64,000 bases of DNA from DATBGS01 sp036557885 (GCA_036557885.1 DATBGS010000122.1:65093-129092), one strand, 5' to 3'; shown: positions 25,349 through 34,936, numbered from the stretch's first letter. The notes: generated by a model not told the origin, from the sequence alone. Numbers and translations: made by a program.

Positions 25349-26737
25349 TCAGGCGGCCTGGGAGGTTCGTTGGTGAAGGACGCGCACGCGGAACTTGCCC
25401 TCCGGCCCTGGAAGAGGGTTGATAGCCGTTTTGAGGGTATAGGTTGGCGGGTCCAGTTCAAGGCGAACGGTGCGCAGCAGCGCGGCGATGGTGGTCATGA
25501 CGACGGCTTCCGCCACGCCTGAAGCGACGCAGGTATGTGGGCCTGCTGCAAAGGGGGCGAAGGCACCGGGCTGGCGATGCTCGTTGCGCGGCTCGCTGTA
25601 GCGGGCAATGTCAAACGTGTAGGGGTCGGGGAAGAAGCGCGGCAAGAAATGGGCGGTGGTAGTGGAGATCAGCAGCGGCTCCCCTGGCTCAATGCGATAG
25701 CCCTGAAATTCAAAGGGGCGTTTGGCGTAACGCGGGGCTGCCGAGACGACGGGATGAAGGCGAAAGGTTTCCATCGCGGCGGCGTGCAGTGTGGGCATCT
25801 GACGAAACGCCTGGGCGGTGGGAAGGCCGTCGCGGAAGGCCTCGTCTACCTCAGCCGTTACCTGATCGAGCAGCGCGGGGCGTTTGAGCAGTTCGTAGAG
25901 CATGAAGGCGGCGGTGGCGGCGGCGGTATCCATGCCCGCGATATAGGGCAGTTGGGCGCCCACGATCATGTCAATCTCAGTTAAAGGCTTGCCCTCCAGG
26001 TCGCGCGCCGCCAGCAAAGCATCGAGGAGGTCTGGCTCTGCTTCGTTTTGCGCGTCTAGCCCCTGGGCGCGGCGCTCCTCAATCAACTGGCGCATCAGGG
26101 CGACGACGCGCTTTTTGGCGGCGCGATAGGTTGGACGGCGCAGCATGATGGCAGGCCAGGTTCCAGCAACGCCCGCGCCTATCAGGGTTTCCGCAAAGAT
26201 GACGGCATCCTTGAAGCGCTCGCCCGGCGCGTGGTTGGTCATGGCGAGGCCCAACTGCTGGCTGACGAGCAGCTGCATAGTGGGTTTGATCTTGACGCGC
26301 TGCCCAGGCTCCCAGGCACGAGCGATTTGCCCGGCGGCCTGGAGCATCTTGGGGATATAGCGATTGACGGCTTCGCGGGAGAGGCCCGGCTTGAGGATTT
26401 TGCGCTGGTGCTGATGCGCTTCGCCTTCTAGCGCGGCGATGAAGTTTTCGGTGCGCAGTTCGCTCATGGCTTTGCTAAAGACTTCGCGGCTGCTCAGATA
26501 CTCTTCGCCGCCCTGGGCGAGAAAGAGCGTTGCTTCTGGTCCGGCCAGGACGGTGTAGTTGCGTCCGGGGGCGCGAACGCGGAAGATTGGACCTGCCGTT
26601 TGATACATGTTGACAAACAGGGGCAGGGGGTCGCGGAAGAGGCTGAGCGCGTTGCCCAACAGCGGGAACCCAGGGGCAGCGGGCGGGAGTGACACTTGGC
26701 GAATTGCGCTTTTCGCCTGGATAGCTGAAGATTTCAT
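25349..26737 (-). CDS. Cytochrome P450
   Basis: 462 residues from ATG 26737, preceded by AAGGAGGAG (26741-26750). Haem monooxygenase. Oxygen-binding helix I motif IAGMDTAAATAAF, ExxR in METFRLHP, and haem loop FAPFAAGPHTCVASGV with the proximal Cys. In the haem loop the usual G after the Cys+1 position is Ala-Ser, a mild deviation. No N-terminal membrane anchor, so soluble. No ferredoxin or reductase gene is adjacent. Substrate unknown; the neighbours (CoA and folate genes) give no hint. Confidence 0.92.
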   Translation of the reverse strand: MKSSAIQAKSAIRQVSLPPAAPGFPLLGNALSLFRDPLPLFVNMYQTAGPIFRVRAPGRNYTVLAGPEATLFLAQGGEEYLSSREVFSKAMSELRTENFIAALEGEAHQHQRKILKPGLSREAVNRYIPKMLQAAGQIARAWEPGQRVKIKPTMQLLVSQQLGLAMTNHAPGERFKDAVIFAETLIGAGVAGTWPAIMLRRPTYRAAKKRVVALMRQLIEERRAQGLDAQNEAEPDLLDALLAARDLEGKPLTEIDMIVGAQLPYIAGMDTAAATAAFMLYELLKRPALLDQVTAEVDEAFRDGLPTAQAFRQMPTLHAAAMETFRLHPVVSAAPRYAKRPFEFQGYRIEPGEPLLISTTTAHFLPRFFPDPYTFDIARYSEPRNEHRQPGAFAPFAAGPHTCVASGVAEAVVMTTIAALLRTVRLELDPPTYTLKTAINPLPGPEGKFRVRVLHQRTSQAA

Positions 26738-26822
26738 TTTTCTCCTCCTTGCGCGAAGCAGACACCACTGCATCTATTGTGAAGGAGAAGCAAGGGAAAG
26801 TCAAGTAGGAGAACCGGGCGAG

Positions 26823-27668
26823 CTACTGCTCGCCCTCGATGGTTTGCTTCATGACCATGAGGTTGGTGAGCTGGCCGATGCCGCCAGGGACGGGGGTGAT
26901 GGCGCTGGCGACTGCTTTGACGGCCTCATAGTCTACGTCGCCAGTGATGCCGCCTTCTGGCTTGACGTTGATGCCTACGTCTATGACGACGGCGCCGGGT
27001 TTGATCATGTTGGCGGTGATGAGGTTGGCTTTGCCTGCGGCGGCAATGACGAGATCGCCCTGGCAGGTCATGGCGGCCAGATCAGTGGTGGCGCGCCCGC
27101 AAACGCTGACGGTGGCGTCGCGCTGGAGCAGGAGGAAGGCGAGCGGTTTGCCGACGACGTTGCTGCGGCCAACGATGATGGCGCGTTTGCCAGCGAGGGC
27201 GATGCCCGCGCGGTCCAAGACTTCCATGATGGCGGCGCAGGTGGATGGGACGAGTGAGGGCAGGCCCAGAAAGAGGTTGCCAGCGCTGCGCGGGCTGATG
27301 CCGTCTACGTCTTTGGTGGAGAGCAAGGCGCTGGCGGCGGCCTGCTGCGAGAGGTGCGCGGGCAGGGGCATCTGCATGAGGATGCCTTGAATATGAGGGT
27401 CGTTGTTGAGGCGGGTGAGTTCTTCTTGCAGGGTGTCGTCGTTCGTGGTGTCGCTGTCCAGGGAGATGAGTTGCGCTTCGACGCCAACTTCGCCGGCGGT
27501 GCGCAAAAGCTGTTTTGTATAGACGCCAGAAGCGGGTTCTTCTCCGACGCGAACGATTGCCAGACCAGGCATCCAGCCAAGCTGGGCGGCGCGCTTGTGT
27601 GCCTTTTCCTTGAGTTCTTCTTTGATGATGGCCCCAAGCGCGCGGCCATCGAGTATCTTCGCGGGCAT
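26823..27668 (-). CDS. folD: FolD-type methylene-THF dehydrogenase lacking the cyclohydrolase lysine
   Basis: 281 residues; start ATG 27668 with AAAGGAG at 27674-27680. NADP-dependent oxidation of 5,10-methylene-THF. The alignment with E. coli FolD is gap-free through PGLAIVRVGEEPAS..Y50, and conserved Tyr50, Gln in MQMPLP, Asp in TKDVDG, and the dinucleotide loop GRSNVVGKP are present. The catalytic Lys54 is Leu (codon CTT, 27507-27509). That lysine is required for cyclohydrolase chemistry, so this protein is probably dehydrogenase only. A separate cyclodeaminase-type gene lies 11 bases upstream and would supply the missing step. Confidence 0.92.
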   Translation of the reverse strand: MPAKILDGRALGAIIKEELKEKAHKRAAQLGWMPGLAIVRVGEEPASGVYTKQLLRTAGEVGVEAQLISLDSDTTNDDTLQEELTRLNNDPHIQGILMQMPLPAHLSQQAAASALLSTKDVDGISPRSAGNLFLGLPSLVPSTCAAIMEVLDRAGIALAGKRAIIVGRSNVVGKPLAFLLLQRDATVSVCGRATTDLAAMTCQGDLVIAAAGKANLITANMIKPGAVVIDVGINVKPEGGITGDVDYEAVKAVASAITPVPGGIGQLTNLMVMKQTIEGEQ

Positions 27669-27679
27669 CCCTGCTCCTT

Positions 27680-28306
27680 TCAAACACCTATTTTTTTGAG
27701 CACATCAGCCAGAATCGCCTGTTTGAGTGGTTCCGCGCCCTGCATGGCGGTGTCTAGCCGGTGGGCGAGCGTTTCGGCAGCGGCGCGGTCCTTGAGCGTT
27801 TTCAGGTTGATGAGCACGTTGAGCGAGGCGCTTTCAATGGCGGTATGGGCGGTGAGGGCGGCAACGCCCACATCGCTGATGACGTTGGGATTGCCCATCT
27901 GCGCCAGCGTGCAGCAGAGTTCGAGCGCCTGCCGCGCCTGCTCTGCCATCTGAAGCGGGACTTCGGCGGCGGCGACCAGCGCGGCCTGAATCTGCTCTGA
28001 GCGCGTTTGCTGCTCCTCTGGCGTGGCCTTGGGGAGCTTATACGCGGCAGAGAGCGTGCCATAGGCGGCGATGTCTTCGGCAATCAGTTGGGTGAAGCGG
28101 GCGCGCAGGTGCTCGGAATGCTCCAGCGAGTGGCGGATGGCTGGCTCGACTTCGCGGAATTTTTCGCGGCCCAGGGTGAGGTTGGCGACCATGCTGCTGA
28201 GCGCGGCGGAGAGCGCCCCACACAGGGCGGCTACCGAGCCACCGCCGGGTGTGGGCGCGCTGGAGGCGAGGTGATCAAGGAAGGTTTCCAGCGTTTCTTG
28301 CTGCAT
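27680..28306 (-). CDS. fchA: Cyclodeaminase/cyclohydrolase family protein (FchA-like)
   Basis: 208 residues from ATG 28306, about 40 bases after a predicted transcription start. FTCD_C family: N-terminal PTPGGGSVAALCGALSAAL glycine-rich folate-binding signature, the KYREVE-like KFREVEPAI, and C-terminal CTLAQMGNPNVISDVGVAAL. All-helical enzymes of this family are methenyl-THF cyclohydrolases or formimino-THF cyclodeaminases. Being in one operon with a FolD that lacks its catalytic lysine argues for the cyclohydrolase role, converting methenyl-THF to 10-formyl-THF. No formiminotransferase domain is attached. Confidence 0.9.
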   Translation of the reverse strand: MQQETLETFLDHLASSAPTPGGGSVAALCGALSAALSSMVANLTLGREKFREVEPAIRHSLEHSEHLRARFTQLIAEDIAAYGTLSAAYKLPKATPEEQQTRSEQIQAALVAAAEVPLQMAEQARQALELCCTLAQMGNPNVISDVGVAALTAHTAIESASLNVLINLKTLKDRAAAETLAHRLDTAMQGAEPLKQAILADVLKKIGV

Positions 28307-28353
28307 GCGTGCGTCCGTTTCTGCGCGTGGTGTGTAGCAGTTCTTGCCGCCGC

Positions 28354-28383
28354 ATTGTAGCACCAGTTTCACGCCTGCCGCAA
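28354..28383 (-). promoter_or_regulatory. Promoter of fchA-folD operon
   Basis: Minus strand: TTGCGG (28378-28383), 18-base spacer, TGC-extended TACAAT (28354-28359). Transcript would start near 28347, ruling out longer in-frame starts of fchA. Confidence 0.72.
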
Positions 28384-28401
28384 ACTGGGCCGATTCTGCC
28401 G

Positions 28402-28437
28402 CAAAAATAGGAGCGCAGCAGTGAATGCTGCGCTCCT
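28402..28437 (-). terminator. Intrinsic terminator of the ABM-like gene
   Basis: 12-bp stem (28409-28420 with 28426-28437, loop GTGAA), followed in the minus direction by TATTTTTGC (28401-28408 complement). Canonical Rho-independent terminator for the gene at 28460-28729. Confidence 0.88.
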
Positions 28438-28459
28438 GTAGTGGGATACCGAAAGAGTA

Positions 28460-28729
28460 TCAGGCGTGTTGGAAGTCGTGGGCGGGCATGACTTGCACCT
28501 CTGGCTGGGGCATGCCTAATGCCTGCGCCATTTTCGACAGGGTTTCCTGGGCGAATTTCTCAAACGCGGCCTGGGACTCCCAGACATCCACAAAGTGCAT
28601 CCCGCCTGGCACGACGTAGGCGGCATGGGTCAGGCAGCCTGGAGGGAGTTTGCCTCCCATCATGGCGTTTGCCTGGTCATACTGCTGCACAGTTAAGCCT
28701 TTGGATTCCATCTGAACGACAACGGCCAT
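28460..28729 (-). CDS. Small dimeric alpha/beta-barrel (ABM/EthD-like) protein
   Basis: 89 residues from ATG 28729, with AAGGAG at 28742-28747. Fold pattern of a ferredoxin-like dimeric barrel: beta strand AVVVQMESKGL, helix YDQANAMMGG, strand HAAYVVPGGMHFVDVWES, helix QAAFEKFAQETLSKMAQAL, strand PEVQVMPAHDFQ. Similar small proteins include antibiotic-biosynthesis-monooxygenase-like and stress-responsive barrel proteins; the substrate is not predictable. Divergent from nth, with its own extended -10 (TGC-TACAAT, 28809-28814). Confidence 0.72.
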   Translation of the reverse strand: MAVVVQMESKGLTVQQYDQANAMMGGKLPPGCLTHAAYVVPGGMHFVDVWESQAAFEKFAQETLSKMAQALGMPQPEVQVMPAHDFQHA

Positions 28730-28843
28730 TGTTGCTTGTCTCCTTTGCTTATGGAACAAAGCGCATATGGCTCCCTCCCTCCAACGTCTGCCTCCCTTCA
28801 CAGGCACTATTGTAGCATGGTTGGGCAAGAGACAAATGCCCTG

Positions 28844-28852
28844 TGCTATAAT
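28844..28852 (+). promoter_or_regulatory. Extended -10 promoter giving leaderless nth transcript
   Basis: TGC-TATAAT, with the -10 hexamer at 28847-28852. The initiation ATG is at 28859, exactly where transcription should begin (+7 from the hexamer end). No ribosome site fits between them. A weak TTGGGC lies at 28821-28826 (spacer 20). Confidence 0.7.
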
Positions 28853-28858
28853 GGCGGC

Positions 28859-29578
28859 ATGTCTGCACAACCACAGGCGCCAGAAGGCTCAGAGCGCATC
28901 ACCCCACCACCCAAACTGGAGCGCATCTATCACTTGCTGCTGCGTGCGTATGGCAAACCGGAGTGGAAGCCGGATGGCAACGCGCTGGGCGGGCTGGTGG
29001 GCACGATACTTTCGCAGCATACATCGGATGTGAACTCAGAGCGAGCATATCGGCAGCTTGTGACGACGTTCCCCACGTGGGAAGAGGTGCGCGACGCGCC
29101 GGTGGAGCAAGTGGCAGAGGCCATTCGCTCCGGTGGGCTGGCGAATATGAAGGCGCCGCGCATTCAAGAAGTGCTGCGCGTGCTGACGGCGCGGCTGAAC
29201 GGCGGGAAGCTGTCGCTTGATCTGCTGAAGACGCGCACGCTGGCCGAGGCGCGGGAGTATCTGCGCTCGCTGCCGGGTGTGGGGCCAAAGACGGTGGCCT
29301 GTGTGCTGCTGTTTTCGCTGGGGCAAGCGGCCTTCCCAGTTGATACGCACGTCCACCGGGTAAGTAAGCGGCTTGGACTGATCGGGGCGAAGGTGTCGGC
29401 GGACCAGGCGCACACGGTCTTTGAGCGCATCGTGCCTGCGGAGTGGGCGTATCCGCTGCATGTGAATCTGATTCGACATGGGCGGCGGGTCTGTCACGCG
29501 CAGCGCCCGGACTGCGCGCGTTGTCCGCTGCGGCTGGAGTGTGCGTATTATCAGGCGCTGGAGGGTGAGCAGAAGTGA
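28859..29578 (+). CDS. nth: Endonuclease III-like DNA glycosylase/AP lyase
   Basis: 239 residues. Base-excision repair of oxidised pyrimidines. Helix-hairpin-helix LPGVGPKTVACVL with the catalytic Lys, catalytic Asp in FPVDTHVHRVSKRLGL, and the C-terminal 4Fe-4S loop C-x6-C-x2-C-x5-C (CHAQRPDCARCPLRLEC). An upstream in-frame extension to 28736 would start before the promoter and is rejected. Followed by a SnoaL-like gene 36 bases downstream. Confidence 0.94.
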   Translation: MSAQPQAPEGSERITPPPKLERIYHLLLRAYGKPEWKPDGNALGGLVGTILSQHTSDVNSERAYRQLVTTFPTWEEVRDAPVEQVAEAIRSGGLANMKAPRIQEVLRVLTARLNGGKLSLDLLKTRTLAEAREYLRSLPGVGPKTVACVLLFSLGQAAFPVDTHVHRVSKRLGLIGAKVSADQAHTVFERIVPAEWAYPLHVNLIRHGRRVCHAQRPDCARCPLRLECAYYQALEGEQK

Positions 29579-29614
29579 GCACCCTGCGCAGCCAGAGAAA
29601 CGCAGGAGGCTGCT

Positions 29615-30025
29615 ATGAGCCTGGAAGCAAACAAGGCCCTCGTCAGGCAATATGTTGAACTGTGGGAAACTGGCAATCTGGCTCTGGCAGAGCAGATTCT
29701 GGCGGCGGATTTTATGGACCAGGCACACCCAGAATGGTCGCCTGGTCCTGAAGGAATAAAGCAGGACGTGCTGGCTTTTCGCGCGGCTTTTTCGGATGTG
29801 AAGATAACGGTTGAGCATGTGCTAAGCGAACAGGATATGGTGGCCTTTAGCTTTTCCATGCGTGGAACACATCAAGGCGTATTTGCCGGGCTTCCCCCAA
29901 CGGGGAAGGAAATCGTTTTAATTGGGGCGGATTTTCTGCGTATTGCTGATGGGAAGATTGCAGAACTGTGGAGTTATCAGGATACGCTTAGTTGGGTAAA
30001 ACAACTTGGCCTCACGGTCCAATAA
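29615..30025 (+). CDS. SnoaL-like (NTF2-fold) ester cyclase family protein
   Basis: 136 residues. Typical SnoaL-like start ANKALVRQYVELWETGNLALAEQILAADF-type pattern (NKALVRQYVELWETGN), acidic residue in ADFMDQ, and core FRAAFSDVKITVEHVLSEQDMVAF. The GxHxG-like MRGTHQGVFAGLPPTGKEI is characteristic of this group. Function across the group is diverse: isomerases, cyclases, stress proteins. AGGAGG (29604-29609) precedes the ATG. Confidence 0.82.
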   Translation: MSLEANKALVRQYVELWETGNLALAEQILAADFMDQAHPEWSPGPEGIKQDVLAFRAAFSDVKITVEHVLSEQDMVAFSFSMRGTHQGVFAGLPPTGKEIVLIGADFLRIADGKIAELWSYQDTLSWVKQLGLTVQ

Positions 30026-30069
30026 GTGATTGATGTTTACTGGCGAAATCTGTTTGGAGGCTCTATTCC

Positions 30070-31131
<1,062 letters not shown>

Positions 31132-31132
31132 G

Positions 31133-32248
31133 GTGGCGCTGGCGCTCTCGGATGAGCAGGCTCGTGCACTGCGTCTGCGCGCGCAGCGGTTGACGCGCCA
31201 ACAGGCGGATGAAGTCAACACTGTGGTGGGTGTGGCGCAGGCGCTTTGTGGCATTCAGGCGCAGGATGCTCAGGCTGCGGCGCTGGCGGTGCGGGTGCGG
31301 AGCACGGGTCTGGTGGCTGCGGATGTCGAACGGGCGCAAGCCACCGAACGCACAGTCGCGCGTACCTGGGGCATGCGCAACACGCTGCATCTGCTGGCAG
31401 CGGAAGACGTGGGCTGGCTCCTGCCGCTGCTTGGGCCGGTGAATATTGCCGGATGCCAGCGGCGCTATGCTGAGCTTGGCCTGGATGCGGAGACGCTGGC
31501 GCGGGGTGTCCGCGCCATTTGCGACGTGCTGGAACGCCAGGGCGCGTGCACCCGTGCCGAAATTGTGACGCATCTGGCGAGCGTTGGCATTCGCGCTGAG
31601 GGGCAGGCCGCGCCCTATCTGCTGAATCGGGCGGCGCTGGAAGGGCTGATCTGTCTGGGGCCAGATCGCGGTGCAAAGACCACCTATGTACTCCTGGGCA
31701 GTTGGGCGAAAACTGGGCGCTCTCTCTCGCCGGAGGAGGCGCTGGCTGAACTGGCTCTGCGCTATCTGAGCGCCTATGGCCCCGCGACGCTGGCGGATTT
31801 AGCGGCGTGGTCAGGCATGCCGATGAGCCAGCTACGGGTGGGCTGGCAGCACATTCACGATCAGGTGGCAGAGGTGGAAATCAGCGGCGCGCCTGCCTGG
31901 ATGCTGAAGACGCGCCTGGACTGGCTAGAGGAGCCGCTGGCAGAGCGTCCGCTTGTGCGGTTGCTGCCAGCTTTTGATACGTATCTGCTGGGTTACAGGA
32001 GCCGCGATTTCATGGTGGCTTCTCAATTCGTAAAGCGCATTAATGCTGGGGGCGGAATGCTGCATCCGGTGGTGCTGGTAGATGGCCGGGCAGTGGGGAC
32101 GTGGAAAATCAAGCGCCAACGCGATCACCTTGAAATTATCGTCGAGCCGTTTGATCGGCTCGCGCCAGAGGTGCAGCCTGGGTTGGAGACGGAAGCTGCT
32201 GATCTTGGACGGTTCCTGGGGACAAAGGCAGAGGTGCGAGTGCTATGA
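31133..32248 (+). CDS. Winged-helix DNA-binding domain protein (HTH_42 family)
   Basis: 371 residues from GTG 31133, immediately after the aldolase stop. Longer in-frame starts would overlap ltaE. Pattern of the PF06224 family: LRLRAQRLTRQ, ALCGIQAQDAQAAALAVRVR, TVARTWGMRNTLHLLAAEDVGWLLPL, DLAAWSGMPMSQLR, LLPAFDTYLLGYRSRD. Related proteins (YcaQ/AlkX) are DNA glycosylases that unhook crosslinks, but their QxQ/QxD catalytic motif cannot be assigned with certainty here. Overlaps the next gene in ATGA. Confidence 0.82.
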   Translation: MALALSDEQARALRLRAQRLTRQQADEVNTVVGVAQALCGIQAQDAQAAALAVRVRSTGLVAADVERAQATERTVARTWGMRNTLHLLAAEDVGWLLPLLGPVNIAGCQRRYAELGLDAETLARGVRAICDVLERQGACTRAEIVTHLASVGIRAEGQAAPYLLNRAALEGLICLGPDRGAKTTYVLLGSWAKTGRSLSPEEALAELALRYLSAYGPATLADLAAWSGMPMSQLRVGWQHIHDQVAEVEISGAPAWMLKTRLDWLEEPLAERPLVRLLPAFDTYLLGYRSRDFMVASQFVKRINAGGGMLHPVVLVDGRAVGTWKIKRQRDHLEIIVEPFDRLAPEVQPGLETEAADLGRFLGTKAEVRVL

Positions 32249-32733
32249 GCAGCGATGCGCAGAGGATGTTCCGTATCAGGCCGTTTGTATCTGCCGACCA
32301 GGAAGCAGCACGACAGCTTATTTTGCAAGGGCTTGGCGAGCATTTCGGCTTTATTGACGAGTCGTATAACCCAGACCTCAACGACATCACCGCTTCTTAT
32401 CTCGCTGCGGGCCAGGTGTTTCTTGTAGCCGAATTGGATGGCGTGCTGGTCGGCACCGGGGCGCTGCTGATGGAAGCCGAAGGGATGGGGCGTATGGTGC
32501 GTGTCTCGGTGAGCCGTGAGCAGCGCGGGCAGGGATTGGGCCGGGCGCTGGTGGAACAGCTTTTGAGGCTGGCGCGCGCCCGGCGGCTGCGGCGGGTGGT
32601 GGTGGAGACGAATTGCGATTGGGCAGATGCGATTGGACTGTACCGGCGCTGCGGTTTCAGCGAATATGCTCAAGATGAGACGAGCATTCATCTGGCGCTT
32701 GATCTGAGCGGACCGGATACAACAACTTCGTAG
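32245..32733 (+). CDS. GNAT-family N-acetyltransferase
   Basis: 162 residues. Complete GNAT domain: FRIRPFVSADQEAARQLI start, VRVSVSREQRGQGLGRALVEQLL with the Q-R-G-Q-G-L acetyl-CoA loop, and VVETNCDWADAIGLYRRCGFSEY. Translationally coupled to the winged-helix gene by a 4-base overlap. Substrate unknown. Confidence 0.87.
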   Translation: MSSDAQRMFRIRPFVSADQEAARQLILQGLGEHFGFIDESYNPDLNDITASYLAAGQVFLVAELDGVLVGTGALLMEAEGMGRMVRVSVSREQRGQGLGRALVEQLLRLARARRLRRVVVETNCDWADAIGLYRRCGFSEYAQDETSIHLALDLSGPDTTTS

Positions 32734-32757
32734 CTCTGTCTCCAATGGCGTTCCTGA

Positions 32758-32786
32758 TTGCCAGGTAGCTCCTGCTCTGCTAGAAT
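32758..32786 (+). promoter_or_regulatory. Promoter of hydrolase gene
   Basis: TTGCCA (32758-32763), 17-base spacer, TGC-extended TAGAAT (32781-32786). Leader about 50 bases, including a T8 tract (32820-32827) and the ribosome site AGGGGGCAGG (32831-32840). Confidence 0.82.
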
Positions 32787-32843
32787 GGCCGCGTATTCCC
32801 ACATTTTTCCAGCCATCTTCATTTTTTTACAGGGGGCAGGCTT

Positions 32844-33866
32844 ATGGCAGCGGCAACAGATGCGACGAACAACGCGCCCGAACGGGTACTGCTTGATGTG
32901 CCGGGGTTCAAGGGGCGCAAGAATCTGACGATCTATCCGGCAGCCCATCCAAAAGCATCACCTTCGGCGGTCTTTATTCCGGGGATGCGCAGCCACGCTG
33001 GGACGTTTTCCACGCTGGTGCCAGAAGGGAACTTTCTGGCGGCGCTGGCAGGGACGGGCATCAATGTGGTGGCGGTTGATCTGCCGGGGCATGGACGCAG
33101 CGAGGGGCCGCGCGGCCTCTTCACGTACAAGAGCATTATTGCAACGCTGCGCGCGGCGGTGAAGTACACGGCGGAGCGTTTTGGGACGCCGGTGGGCGTG
33201 ATCGGCTCCAGCATGGGCGGCATTCTGTCACTCTACGCGGCGCTGGAGATTCCCGAAGTGCAGGCGATTGTGCCGATCAATGTGCTGGACCTGCGCAATA
33301 TTGACCCGGCGCTGCATCTGATTCGCCACGAGATGATTGTGCCGCCAACAAGGATGGCGTCGCGTCTGGGGCTGGGGCCGCTGCTGACGTGGATGCCGGT
33401 GCCGGTGTCGGCGTTTCTTGCGACCAGCGAGGTCTGGGAGCAGAAGGCGCACGCGCGGGCCTGGCTGGATGACCCGTATTCGGTGCACGCGTATCGCGCC
33501 AGCGCGTGGATTTCGCTGTTTATGAGTCCAGGCGACAAGCCCGCGCTGGAGGATATTCGGGTGCCCACGCGCATTCTGGTTGGGGAGCGCGAGAAGATTC
33601 TGCCAGTGGACATGACGCGCGACATTTACGCGCGGCTGAGGTGCGAGAAAGATCTGGTGGTACTGGAGGGCGCCGGGCATATGCTGCCGGTGGAACATCT
33701 GGAGCAGACGGTGCCGCTGGTTTCTGAGTGGTTGAAGCAGCATGTGCCTGTGCCACAGGCGCTCCCTGCGCCAACCTCAGCACAAGGCAACGCTGCTGGT
33801 GACGCGGGCAAAGCGGCTGCCCCGCCAAAGAAGCGCGCTGCATCCAGCAAGGCGAAGAAAAGCTAG
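32844..33866 (+). CDS. Alpha/beta hydrolase, monoacylglycerol-lipase-like
   Basis: 340 residues. VFIPGMRSHAGTF oxyanion region, VVAVDLPGHGRSEG, nucleophile elbow GVIGSSMGGILSLYAAL, catalytic Asp probably in ILVGEREKILPVD, His in LEGAGHMLPVEHLEQ. The last ~35 residues are Ala/Pro then Lys-rich (PPKKRAASSKAKKS), an unusual basic tail. No signal peptide. Probably an esterase/lipase; substrate unknown. Confidence 0.85.
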   Translation: MAAATDATNNAPERVLLDVPGFKGRKNLTIYPAAHPKASPSAVFIPGMRSHAGTFSTLVPEGNFLAALAGTGINVVAVDLPGHGRSEGPRGLFTYKSIIATLRAAVKYTAERFGTPVGVIGSSMGGILSLYAALEIPEVQAIVPINVLDLRNIDPALHLIRHEMIVPPTRMASRLGLGPLLTWMPVPVSAFLATSEVWEQKAHARAWLDDPYSVHAYRASAWISLFMSPGDKPALEDIRVPTRILVGEREKILPVDMTRDIYARLRCEKDLVVLEGAGHMLPVEHLEQTVPLVSEWLKQHVPVPQALPAPTSAQGNAAGDAGKAAAPPKKRAASSKAKKS

Positions 33867-33903
33867 CCCCCACAGGCACAGCCGAGAGGAAGCAGAGAGG
33901 GTG

Positions 33904-34848
33904 CTAACGCTCTCTTGCGCGCTCGGTTTGCGCGGGTGCTGGCGCTGGTGCGAGGGCGGCAAACGATTTGTCTAGAAAGGCGACGACCCGGCGTTCATAT
34001 TCCTCTGGGTGCATGGCCCATGCCTGGACATGGCGGCAAGCGGGGATTTGCCAGAGTTCTTTGGGTTCGCCCGCGTTGGCGTAGAGCAGTTCGCCGTCCA
34101 GCGGTTCTTCTACGATGTCGTCGGCCAGGTCTGAGATGAGGAAGATGGGCCGGGGAGACAAGGCCGAGATGTCGCGCGCCGGGCGGATGTCGTCCAGGTT
34201 AATCTTGCCCAGGCGTTCGCCCCAGAAGATGACCAGCGAGGCAAATGGAAACGCGGGCAGGTGCGTGAAGCGGGTGAAGGCGCTGCTGATGTCGCGGGCA
34301 AAGTCGGCAAAGGCGCTTTCGGAGACGATGACGCGCAGTTCGGGGAGGCGCGCGGCGGCGCGAATGGCGGTGATGCCGCCCAGCGAGTTGCCGATGATGC
34401 CAAGCTGGTTGGCGTCCACATCGGGCCGCGCCTGGAGATACCTGACGGCGCCAGTAACATCTTTGATTTCGTGGTAGCCAAAGCTGGAGAGCGTGCCGCC
34501 GCTCTTGCCATGCGCGCGGGCGTCGTAGATGAGGAAGCCGTAGCCGTGTTTGGCAAGCGCGACGGCTGGCTCTAGAAATTGCTCGCGGCTGTCGTAGATG
34601 CCATGACAGGCAACCAGTGTGCGCCCGTTGCGGGCAGGGATATACCAGCCGGAAAGGGTAATGCCGTCCTCGGTGGGGAAAGAGACTTCCTCAAAGGCGA
34701 CGCCCAGATCGGCGGGCGTGCGCGTGAGGGGTCGGCGCGGCGGGTGGGTGAGCGACCAGGCGCGGAGGTAGGTGAAGATGAGCAAGGCGGCCAGCGCCAG
34801 GAGGATGAGGCCCGCGAGCGTGAAACTAATGATAGCCAGAACGGACAT
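33904..34848 (-). CDS. Membrane-anchored alpha/beta hydrolase
   Basis: 314 residues from ATG 34848, with AAGGAG at 34858-34863. One N-terminal membrane helix (VLAIISFTLAGLILLALAALLIFTYL), then the hydrolase domain: TLVACHGIYDSREQF, YGFLIYDARAHGKSGG, nucleophile GIIGNSLGGITAI, probable Asp in ISDLADDIV, His in ACRHVQAWAMHPEEY. Similar to YqkD/BEM46-type surface hydrolases. Convergent with the hydrolase at 32844-33866 (37-base gap). Confidence 0.87.
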   Translation of the reverse strand: MSVLAIISFTLAGLILLALAALLIFTYLRAWSLTHPPRRPLTRTPADLGVAFEEVSFPTEDGITLSGWYIPARNGRTLVACHGIYDSREQFLEPAVALAKHGYGFLIYDARAHGKSGGTLSSFGYHEIKDVTGAVRYLQARPDVDANQLGIIGNSLGGITAIRAAARLPELRVIVSESAFADFARDISSAFTRFTHLPAFPFASLVIFWGERLGKINLDDIRPARDISALSPRPIFLISDLADDIVEEPLDGELLYANAGEPKELWQIPACRHVQAWAMHPEEYERRVVAFLDKSFAALAPAPAPAQTERARER

Positions 34849-34893
34849 AAAAAAACTGCTCCTTGAGGAAAACGGTGGCAAGATCGTGTAGAG

Positions 34894-34923
34894 ATCATAG
34901 CGGGGGCACAGGGCCAGCGTCAA
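34894..34923 (-). promoter_or_regulatory. Promoter of membrane hydrolase gene
   Basis: Minus strand: TTGACG (34918-34923), 18-base spacer, TATGAT (34894-34899). Leader ~40 bases. Confidence 0.75.
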
Positions 34924-34936
34924 GCTGGAGCGATGA

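Noticed and set aside
25349..26737. P450 as part of a biosynthetic gene cluster
   Set aside because: Flanked by coaE and folD/fchA; no PKS, NRPS, terpene or RiPP genes in the window.
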